Shown here: piece after piece, positions 42,248 through 48,275 of the stretch
Layout of the letters: the number at the start of each line of letters is the position of its first letter
Position numbering within the stretch: position 1 is the first letter of the stretch
Assembly (NCBI GenBank): GCA_020024325.1
Contig: JAHHTY010000008.1
Coordinates: forward strand, 1-48,275
DNA length: 48,275 bases
Direction: 5' to 3'
Source: Negativibacillus sp.
GTDB lineage: Bacteria > Bacillota > Clostridia > Oscillospirales > Ruminococcaceae
Translations under genes and position numbers: made by a program
Notes under the pieces: generated by a model
The model's database searches: none
Told to the model about the DNA's origin: nothing
Seen by the model: the letters and a program-made list of their open reading frames with translations, nothing else

Positions 42248-44626
42248 ATGAATCTTTCAATGAGATGGCTGAAAGATTATGTAGATATCGGAAATGTTTC
42301 GATGAGAGAATTTTCCGAAGCGATGAGTATGTCCGGCTCTAAAGTAGAGGGTTGGGAAACAGAATTTGATGGTGTAAAAAATGTGGTAGTCGGCAAAATT
42401 TTGTCAGTAGAGCCACATCCGGATTCTGACCATCTTGTTATCTGTCAGTTAGATATTGGCAAGGAAGAGCCGGTTCAGATTGTTACCGGAGCCTCTAATG
42501 TTCATGCAGGAGATTTGGTACCTGCTGCGCTGCATAAATCCCAGCTGCCAAACGGTGTTAAAATCACCAAAGGTAAGCTCAGAGGCGTTATGTCCAACGG
42601 TATGATGTGCTCTATCGGTGAGCTGAATCTCACAAAAGGTGATTTTCCATATGCAGTAGAAGATGGTATTTTCTTAATTCAGGAAGACTGCAAGCCGGGA
42701 CAGGATATCGCTTCTGCAATCGGTTGCGATGATACCTGCGTAGAATTTGAGATTACCCCAAACCGTCCGGATTGCTTGTCTGTTATCGGTCTTGCAAGAG
42801 AGGTAGCGGTTACTTTTGATAAGCCACTCAACCTGCATACACCAAAAGTAAAGGGCTGCGGCGGTGACATTCACGACTATCTCTCCGTAGAAGTTCAGAA
42901 CAAAGAACTGTGCCAGAGATATGTTGCCCGTGTTGTAAAAAATGTTAAAGTAGGAACTTCTCCACGCTGGATGAGGGAGCGTTTGCGTGCAAGCGGTGTT
43001 CGTCCGATTGATAACATCGTTGATATCACAAACTATGTTATGCTTGAGTACGGTCAGCCAATGCACGCCTTTGACATTGAGTATGTTAAAGGCAACAAAA
43101 TTATTGTTCGCAATGCACTCAACGGAGAAACCCTTACCACACTTGACGGTGTAGAAAGAAACCTGACCGAAGATATGCTGGTAATTGCTGATGCTGAAAA
43201 AGCTTCCGCAGTAGCCGGTGTTATGGGTGGAGAACACAGCGGAATCAGCGAAGGAACCCATACTGTTGTATTTGAATCTGCTTGCTTTAAGGGCAGCTCC
43301 ATTCGTGTTACTGCAAAGAAACTGGGTATGAGAACCGAATCTTCCGGTCGTTTTGAAAAAGGTTTGGATGCACAGAATTGTCTGCCTGCAATTCAGCGTG
43401 CCTGCGAGCTGATTGAGATGCTGGGTGCCGGCGAAGTTGTAGACGGCGTAATTGATATTGACAATTCCGGCTATCAGCCAACAGTTCTGCATCTTGACGC
43501 TGAGTGGACCAATAAATTCCTCGGAACAGATATTCCGGAAGAAAGAATGAAACAGATTCTGACTGATTTACACTTTACCCTAAACGGAAACGAAATTACT
43601 GTTCCGTCTTTCCGTGGTGATGTGGAACATAAAGCGGATATAGCAGAAGAAGTTGCCAGAATTTACGGTTATAACAATATTCCTACCACAATTGCAAAAG
43701 GAAGCCCACAAGGAAAATACAGCGAATATCAGAACTTTGAAAGAACAGTAAATCAGATTATGCTCTCACAGGGCTTGTATGAAATTATGACATACTCTTT
43801 TGTTAGCCCAAAACAGTATGATAAAATCCGTCTGCCGAAAAACGATCCAAAACGAAATTCTGTTGTTATCACAAATCCTCTGGGTGAAGATACCAGCATT
43901 ATGAGAACAAATGCAATTCCATCTATGATGGATATTCTTTCTAAAAACTACAACAACCGCAATGGTGCTGTTTCTTTGTATGAAATCGGCAATGAATATC
44001 TGCCGGTAGAAGCTGAATTACTTCCGGACGAAATTCCGAACCTTGTAATGGGTATGTATGGAGAAAACAAAGACTTCTTTACCCTCAAAGGTGTGGTAGA
44101 AAACCTGCTTGAAATTCTTGATATTGAAGATTACGATGTTACAGCTTGCCAGAATGACCCAACTTTCCATCCGGGACGTTGTGCAATATTGTCCAAAGAT
44201 GGCGAGGAGTTTGGTATCATCGGTGAAATTCACCCACTGGTATGCCAGAACTACGACATCAACGCCCGTGTTTATGTTGGTAAGCTGGATATGTTCAAGC
44301 TCTTTGCTTTGATGAATGATGAAAAGACCTATGTTCCGCTGCCAAAATTCCCGGCTTCTACTCGTGACCTTGCACTGCTGTGTGACGATTCTTTGCCGGT
44401 TTTGACAATGGAAAAAGCAATCAAAAATGCTGTCGGTAAGATTTTAGAAAAAATCGAACTGTTCGACGTATATAAAGGCAGCCAGATTGCAGAAGGAAAG
44501 AAAAGTGTTGCATTTAACATCACGATGCGTGCAGCAGACCGCACCCTCACTGATGATGAAGTCAATGCAGCAATGAATAAAATTCTGAAAGCAATGGAAG
44601 AACTGGGTGCACAGATTAGAGCGTAG
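42248..44626 (+). CDS. pheT: Phenylalanine-tRNA ligase beta subunit
   Basis: A 792-residue subunit with the full bacterial domain order: an EMAP-like tRNA-binding OB domain (about 40-150, VVVGKILSVEPHPDSDHLVICQ), the B3/B4 editing domain (about 200-380), B5, a catalytic-like core, and a C-terminal FDX-ACB anticodon domain (about 695-790, LPKFPASTRDLALLC). It clears Tyr-tRNA-Phe and binds the tRNA acceptor side. AGGAAAGGAATG precedes the ATG. Second gene of the T-box operon, followed by two terminators. Confidence 0.97.
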   Translation: MNLSMRWLKDYVDIGNVSMREFSEAMSMSGSKVEGWETEFDGVKNVVVGKILSVEPHPDSDHLVICQLDIGKEEPVQIVTGASNVHAGDLVPAALHKSQLPNGVKITKGKLRGVMSNGMMCSIGELNLTKGDFPYAVEDGIFLIQEDCKPGQDIASAIGCDDTCVEFEITPNRPDCLSVIGLAREVAVTFDKPLNLHTPKVKGCGGDIHDYLSVEVQNKELCQRYVARVVKNVKVGTSPRWMRERLRASGVRPIDNIVDITNYVMLEYGQPMHAFDIEYVKGNKIIVRNALNGETLTTLDGVERNLTEDMLVIADAEKASAVAGVMGGEHSGISEGTHTVVFESACFKGSSIRVTAKKLGMRTESSGRFEKGLDAQNCLPAIQRACELIEMLGAGEVVDGVIDIDNSGYQPTVLHLDAEWTNKFLGTDIPEERMKQILTDLHFTLNGNEITVPSFRGDVEHKADIAEEVARIYGYNNIPTTIAKGSPQGKYSEYQNFERTVNQIMLSQGLYEIMTYSFVSPKQYDKIRLPKNDPKRNSVVITNPLGEDTSIMRTNAIPSMMDILSKNYNNRNGAVSLYEIGNEYLPVEAELLPDEIPNLVMGMYGENKDFFTLKGVVENLLEILDIEDYDVTACQNDPTFHPGRCAILSKDGEEFGIIGEIHPLVCQNYDINARVYVGKLDMFKLFALMNDEKTYVPLPKFPASTRDLALLCDDSLPVLTMEKAIKNAVGKILEKIELFDVYKGSQIAEGKKSVAFNITMRAADRTLTDDEVNAAMNKILKAMEELGAQIRA

Positions 44627-44655
44627 ATATTTTGCACGCTGGCAAAATATTTTTA
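44627..44655 (+). terminator. First terminator after pheT
   Basis: ATATTTTGC (44627-44635) pairs with GCAAAATAT (44642-44650), then five T; it begins within the stop region. Confidence 0.75.
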
Positions 44656-44659
44656 CAAC

Positions 44660-44695
44660 AAAACAAAACTCCGACTGAAAAGGTCGGAGTTTTGC
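44660..44695 (+). terminator. Second terminator after pheT
   Basis: CAAAACTCCGAC (44664-44675) pairs with GTCGGAGTTTTG (44683-44694), 7-nt loop; the terminal part of the stem supplies the T run. Confidence 0.85.
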
Positions 44696-44735
44696 TGCAT
44701 CTTAGAAAGAGAACAAGTAGAGGAGGAAGAGTAAA

Positions 44736-45383
44736 GTGCCTAACACAAAAGGAGAGTATTGGGATTTTATCTGGAATCAACCGGGTTTGTCAGAAAAAAT
44801 AAAACTTGCTCTAACTGTAAAAAAATTTGACAAACAAAGAATACTGGATATTTTTAAACAGGAAAATAAAAAAATTCTTTGTGATGCAGGGTGTGGATTC
44901 GGGTTGTATGCACTGTACTTTGCTCAGTATGGTTTTCGGGTGTCAGGATTTGATGTATCTAAAACAGCCGTTGCATCTGCACAAAAATTATTACAGGAAA
45001 ACAATCTTTTGTTTGATTCTTTTATTGTTTCATCCGTTACCAAAATTAGTTTTGAGGATCATCATTTTGATGCTGTTTTTTCTAATTCCGTACTGGATCA
45101 TATGATACTTGAGGATAGTAAAAAGGGCATTGCCGAGCTTGAAAGAATTGTAAAAAAAGATGGACTTCTCTACTTGTCCTTTGATATGTTGGATGAAGAA
45201 GATAAACTTTTACCGCATGAAATTTTACCAGATGGAAGCTATTACTATATGCAGGGAAACAGAGCAGGTATGATTTTGTATCCTCACACAGAGGATAGTG
45301 TGCGTAAATTACTAGAGGGACGGGAAATTCTTTTTATGGATTCTGGTAAGGGACAGGTTGAAGTAGTTTATAAAAATAGATAA
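44736..45383 (+). CDS. Class I SAM-dependent methyltransferase
   Basis: A 215-residue Rossmann methyltransferase. Motif I is LCDAGCGFGLYALYFA (about 48-63), followed by the acidic SAM-ribose residue in VSGFDVSKTAV (D73) and SNSVLDHM after the DAVF strand. The acceptor is not predictable: small-molecule, tellurite and SAM-MT homologues share this pattern. Start is GTG 44736 with AGGAGG upstream. It has no clear operon partner. Confidence 0.88.
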   Translation: MPNTKGEYWDFIWNQPGLSEKIKLALTVKKFDKQRILDIFKQENKKILCDAGCGFGLYALYFAQYGFRVSGFDVSKTAVASAQKLLQENNLLFDSFIVSSVTKISFEDHHFDAVFSNSVLDHMILEDSKKGIAELERIVKKDGLLYLSFDMLDEEDKLLPHEILPDGSYYYMQGNRAGMILYPHTEDSVRKLLEGREILFMDSGKGQVEVVYKNR

Positions 45384-45486
45384 ATTCAAGCTGGTTTTCT
45401 ACAAAACTAGGTGTTTGTTGTTTTCTTGCATCAACAATGAAAATATAATTCCCTGAATGTCAGGGAGGAGGAAAGGAAGTCTTTTC

Positions 45487-45927
45487 ATGTTAACTCTGGA
45501 GTTTGAAACATATGAAGTAAACGAAAACGGAAAGGAAGTTTTTGAAGAATACGATTGGTGGAAAGAGCTTGTCAGAAAAGTTGCCGAAAAAGCGGATTCT
45601 TTTGAATTGCGTTGTTGGGAAGATGAGGAAGAAGCCATCTCTTTTGGCAGGCAGTTTGGAGAAGAAAAGGAAAGCACAACAAAAGAGCTTGTTTTTACAG
45701 GTAAGCTTTCTCAGGAAATTCTTGATAAGATGACCGAAGATTGTGTTTCAAAAACAGGCAATCTAAAATACTTTACAATCAACTTCTATCACAAAGGAGA
45801 ATTGATTTTTGATAGTTCCCACTATGGTTCAGAAATTTACTGGATGAATACAGGATTTGCAGAGATGGGATTTTTAATGATGCTTATAAAAAATCACCCG
45901 ATAATTAAGGGATTTGAAAACCGATAA
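45487..45927 (+). CDS. Uncharacterised acidic protein, 146 residues
   Basis: A small soluble protein: MLTLEFETYEVNENGKEVFE, then EYDWWKELVRKVAEKADSFE, acidic DEEEAISFGRQFGEEKES, and a C-terminal part with FTINFYHKGELIFDSSHYGS. It has no membrane segment and I do not recognise a family. The start ATG 45487 is used because the GGAGGAGGAAAGGAAG site lies just upstream, inside the longer open frame. It stands alone after the methyltransferase gene with a terminator behind it. Confidence 0.75.
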   Translation: MLTLEFETYEVNENGKEVFEEYDWWKELVRKVAEKADSFELRCWEDEEEAISFGRQFGEEKESTTKELVFTGKLSQEILDKMTEDCVSKTGNLKYFTINFYHKGELIFDSSHYGSEIYWMNTGFAEMGFLMMLIKNHPIIKGFENR

Positions 45928-45939
45928 AAAGAACGGAAT

Positions 45940-45984
45940 GTAAAAGCATCCGAGATTTAATAAAAATCTCGGATGCTTTTATAT
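45940..45984. terminator. Bidirectional terminator between convergent genes
   Basis: A 17-bp perfect stem, AAAAGCATCCGAGATTT (45942-45958) with AAATCTCGGATGCTTTT (45964-45980), short loop, with A and T runs on both flanks. Confidence 0.93.
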
Positions 45985-45990
45985 TAAAAA

Positions 45991-47139
45991 TTATCGGGTG
46001 GCTTGTTTAAAAGTGCCCCATCCGTCCATCTCTAAAGGAATGATGTTGGAGTGAGTGTAGTGGATGATATTATCTAAACGTTTTTGTTCATCTTTAGAAT
46101 GAAGAACAAAAGAAATCCCTTCCTTTTTTGCTCGTCCGGTTCTTCCAATGCGATGCAGATACGAGTCATTTTCAGGGGAAATATCATAGTTAAATACAAC
46201 CTGAATATCGCTGACATCAATTCCTCGGGCAGCGACATCGGTAGCAACCAAAATATCAATGTTGCCGGATTTGTACTCTTCCATAATGCTGTTTCGTTCT
46301 GATTGACGCATATCACCGTGCAGACAGGCGGTATTTAAACCGGAAGCGTGCAGTTGTTCAGCAACCATGCCGGTGGTATATTTGGTGTTGCAAAAGATGA
46401 TAGCACGGGAAACAGAAAACTGTTTGATTAAACGCAGAATAATTTCAATTTTTTCTCTGCCAATGCACCGAATGCTGTACTGGTCAATTTTAGGTTCATT
46501 GTCTTGTACAGGCAGAACGGTGATTTCTTCAGCATCCCGCTGATACAGCCAGCCGATGTCCATAACTTCACGTGAAATGGTAGCGGAGAACATACACATC
46601 TGCTGCAAAGCCTTTAAACTGTCTAAAATTTTGCGAACATCTTTGTAAAATCCCATATCCAACATTTTATCAGCTTCATCTAAAACAGCAATACGAACTT
46701 GTTTCAGCGAGATGGCACGATGCTGCATCAAATCGAGCAACCTGCCTGGGGTTGCTACCAGAATGTGAGCACCTTTGCGTAAAATCTGTTTTTGACGTTC
46801 CATTGATTGACCGCCGTAAACGACCACTGTCCTTACCTCCGGAAGAAAACGGGTCAGAGTACGGAGATCATCACAAATTTGAGTTGCAAGCTCTCTGGTG
46901 GGGGCTAAGATAACTGCCTGAATATCATTGATGTCTGTTTTAATCTGTTCAATTACAGGAATACCAAAGGCACAGGTTTTTCCTGTTCCGGTCGGAGCTT
47001 TTGCGATGACATCTTTGCCTTCAAGCATGGGGAAAATTGCTTTTTGTTGGATCTCTGTCATTTCCTCAAAGCCCATTTCTGAAATTGCCTTTAGGATAGA
47101 TTCCGAAACGGGTAGGGAGGAAAAGAGGTTTTGCGTCAT
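45991..47139 (-). CDS. DEAD/DEAH-box ATP-dependent RNA helicase
   Basis: A 382-residue SF2 RNA helicase. The Q motif (MGFEEMTEIQQKAI, about 22-35), Walker A APTGTGKT (48-55), PTRELA, VLDEADKM (DEAD), FSATIS (SAT), and in the second domain ATDVAARGID and HRIGRTGRA are all present. It ends shortly after the second RecA domain, so it lacks the long basic or DbpA-type tails. Start ATG 47139 has GGAGAG upstream; an in-frame TTG lies in that site. It likely acts in ribosome assembly or mRNA turnover. Confidence 0.94.
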   Translation of the reverse strand: MTQNLFSSLPVSESILKAISEMGFEEMTEIQQKAIFPMLEGKDVIAKAPTGTGKTCAFGIPVIEQIKTDINDIQAVILAPTRELATQICDDLRTLTRFLPEVRTVVVYGGQSMERQKQILRKGAHILVATPGRLLDLMQHRAISLKQVRIAVLDEADKMLDMGFYKDVRKILDSLKALQQMCMFSATISREVMDIGWLYQRDAEEITVLPVQDNEPKIDQYSIRCIGREKIEIILRLIKQFSVSRAIIFCNTKYTTGMVAEQLHASGLNTACLHGDMRQSERNSIMEEYKSGNIDILVATDVAARGIDVSDIQVVFNYDISPENDSYLHRIGRTGRAKKEGISFVLHSKDEQKRLDNIIHYTHSNIIPLEMDGWGTFKQATR

Positions 47140-47247
47140 ATTTTCACTCTCCAAAAATGTCTATCTTTTCAAAGATATTTGTTATATAATATTTTTATTA
47201 TACCATATTTTCATCTGATTGGAAAGATTTAGGAAGGATGGTAAGGG

Positions 47248-48126
47248 GTGGAGCAAATACAGGCAAAGCGTATTCTTCAGCACAAGAAGGACAAAAGCTG
47301 GTTTGGCAGTGCTTATAATTATAACTTATATCAAGGATGTCCGCATGGCTGCATTTATTGCGATAGCAGAAGCGAATGCTATCGCATAGAAGATTTTTCT
47401 CGTGTCAGAGTTAAAAAAGATGCGATTTCAATGCTGCGGGAAGAACTAAAAAGCTGCCGTAAAACCGGAATTGCCGCAACCGGTTCAATGTCAGACCCAT
47501 ATAATCCATATGAGCGTCAGTATAGATATACTCGACATTCTTTAGAACTATTGGAGCAATTTGGGTTTGGAACGGCGATTGCCACAAAATCCGATTTAAT
47601 TACACGAGATATTGATGTTTTACAGTCAATAGCTCAACATTCTCCATCAATTATAAAGATAACAATTACCACCTCGAATGATAAAAAGGCAAAATGGATT
47701 GAGCCACACGCTCCGTTGCCTTCCGAACGATTTCATGCTTTAGAACAGCTTTCATCAGCAGGAATTTTTTCTGGAGTGTTATTGATGCCGGTACTGCCTT
47801 TTTTAGAAGATGACCCACAGGAAATTTCTCACTTGATTACACGCTGCCGAGAGTGTGGAGCAAAATTTATCTACCCTTATTTTGGCGTTACCTTGCGTGA
47901 TCGTCAAAGAGAATATTTTTTAGACAAGGTTAAAGAGTATTCAGGAGATATATGGAAACGCTATTTGGAATTTGAGGACAACTATCAATGTTTGTGTCCA
48001 AATATACAAGAACTCTGGAATCTGTTTTGCCGTGAATGTGATAAAAATAATATCCTATATCATATGTCAGATATTATAAAAGAAAGTCAAAAACCTTACC
48101 GAACAGAACAATTAAGTTTATTTTAG
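47248..48126 (+). CDS. Radical SAM protein (SPL/Rv2578c-like)
   Basis: A 292-residue radical SAM enzyme. The [4Fe-4S] cluster motif is CPHGCIYC (C31, C35, C38), just after the YNYNLYQG segment typical of the spore-photoproduct-lyase-like/Rv2578c group. Later GSMSDPYNPYER and SPSIIKITITTS follow the SAM barrel pattern. The substrate is not known; a DNA or nucleotide repair role is only a family association. GTG start with AGGAAGG upstream. Confidence 0.88.
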   Translation: MEQIQAKRILQHKKDKSWFGSAYNYNLYQGCPHGCIYCDSRSECYRIEDFSRVRVKKDAISMLREELKSCRKTGIAATGSMSDPYNPYERQYRYTRHSLELLEQFGFGTAIATKSDLITRDIDVLQSIAQHSPSIIKITITTSNDKKAKWIEPHAPLPSERFHALEQLSSAGIFSGVLLMPVLPFLEDDPQEISHLITRCRECGAKFIYPYFGVTLRDRQREYFLDKVKEYSGDIWKRYLEFEDNYQCLCPNIQELWNLFCRECDKNNILYHMSDIIKESQKPYRTEQLSLF

Positions 48127-48193
48127 AAGGATAGAATAATAAGAAGCCTCGGAAACTTGAACAGGTCCAGTAAAAACGGACAATAGACAAAAC

Positions 48194-48229
48194 ACCCCCT
48201 AGTGTAGGATAATAACTACGCTAGGGGGT
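48194..48229 (+). promoter_or_regulatory. Hairpin covering the transposase ribosome binding site
   Basis: ACCCCCTAGTGTAG (48194-48207) pairs with CTACGCTAGGGGGT (48216-48229), 14 bp with one G-U pair and an 8-nt loop. The right arm contains the AGGGGG site for the ATG at 48236, so it should block translation of transcripts that read in from outside. Confidence 0.75.
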
Positions 48230-48235
48230 ATCGTC

Positions 48236-48275
48236 ATGCCAAAAAGAAAATACACGAAAATTGAGACTATAGAGC
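48236..48275 (+). CDS. Transposase (OrfA-like), partial
   Basis: Thirteen codons are visible (MPKRKYTKIETIE) with AGGGGG about seven bases upstream. The basic start and KIETIE resemble an IS3-family OrfA; the gene runs off the window. It is too short for a firm family call. Confidence 0.5.
   Translation, partial: MPKRKYTKIETIE

Larger units (their letters stand above)
48150..48275 (+). mobile_element. Left end of an insertion sequence, cut by window edge
   Basis: After the radical SAM gene, a non-coding stretch leads to a hairpin and an ATG at 48236 reading MPKRKYTKIETIE, which resembles the N-terminus of an IS3-type transposase OrfA. The exact terminal repeat cannot be fixed because only one end is visible. 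Confidence 0.55.

Noticed and set aside
1..48275. CRISPR arrays, rRNA genes, prophage modules, toxin-antitoxin pairs
   Set aside because: No regularly spaced repeats, rRNA segments, phage structural genes or typical toxin-antitoxin pairs were seen on either strand.

Overview
The window (48,275 bp, fairly AT-rich) looks like chromosome of a low-GC Gram-positive anaerobe of the class Clostridia, plausibly a gut Oscillospirales/Ruminococcaceae-type organism. The reasons are the fused ispH-rpsA gene in a cmk-plsC neighbourhood, strong AGGAGG-type ribosome binding sites, TTGACA/TATAAT promoters with 17-bp spacers, a T-box leader on pheST, FeoAB, and many intrinsic terminators with long U tracts. 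The species cannot be fixed from sequence alone.

Layout. 1-210: two tRNA-Gly genes (GCC, cut by the window edge, and CCC). 211-3000: an AIM24-family gene, then a leftward TetR-controlled unit in which one small membrane-protein gene has decayed and two identical palindromic operators mark the regulator's targets. 3000-5460: pepP, an AlkD-like alkylation repair gene, and a gene-poor stretch holding a decayed copy of the pepP 3' end. 5500-11454 (leftward): CDF metal transporter, cmk, plsC, an MFS transporter and ispH-rpsA. 11697-12977: split ThrE-type amino-acid exporter.

13120-30503 is a single rightward polysaccharide locus of 14 genes behind a promoter and a leader of about 300 nt. It encodes a PglF-like 4,6-dehydratase, a Wzz-like chain-length protein, an ArnB/PglE-like aminotransferase, an initiating sugar-phosphate transferase, three GT4 glycosyltransferases, a Wzy-like polymerase, a Wzx-like flippase, a UDP-HexNAc 6-dehydrogenase/oxidoreductase/acetyltransferase/aminotransferase quartet matching the WbpA-B-D-E pathway, and galU. 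Together these would make an undecaprenyl-linked repeat unit carrying a 4-amino-6-deoxy sugar and a diacetamido-uronic acid, then flip and polymerise it. A separately promoted gene for a small, secreted, very lysine-rich protein follows.

30998-40399: TVP38-type membrane protein, S9 peptidase, feoAB, NCS2 nucleobase permease, an anchored unknown protein, and nnr. 40740-44695: T-box-controlled pheST with two terminators. 44736-48126: methyltransferase, unknown protein, DEAD-box helicase, radical SAM protein. The right edge cuts into an insertion sequence whose transposase start is buried in a hairpin.

Most of the window is ordinary housekeeping. The points most worth a second look are the polycationic secreted protein beside a locus predicted to make an anionic polysaccharide, the long leader of that locus, the Wzz protein with a kinase-like tail lacking a P-loop, and the decayed TetR target.
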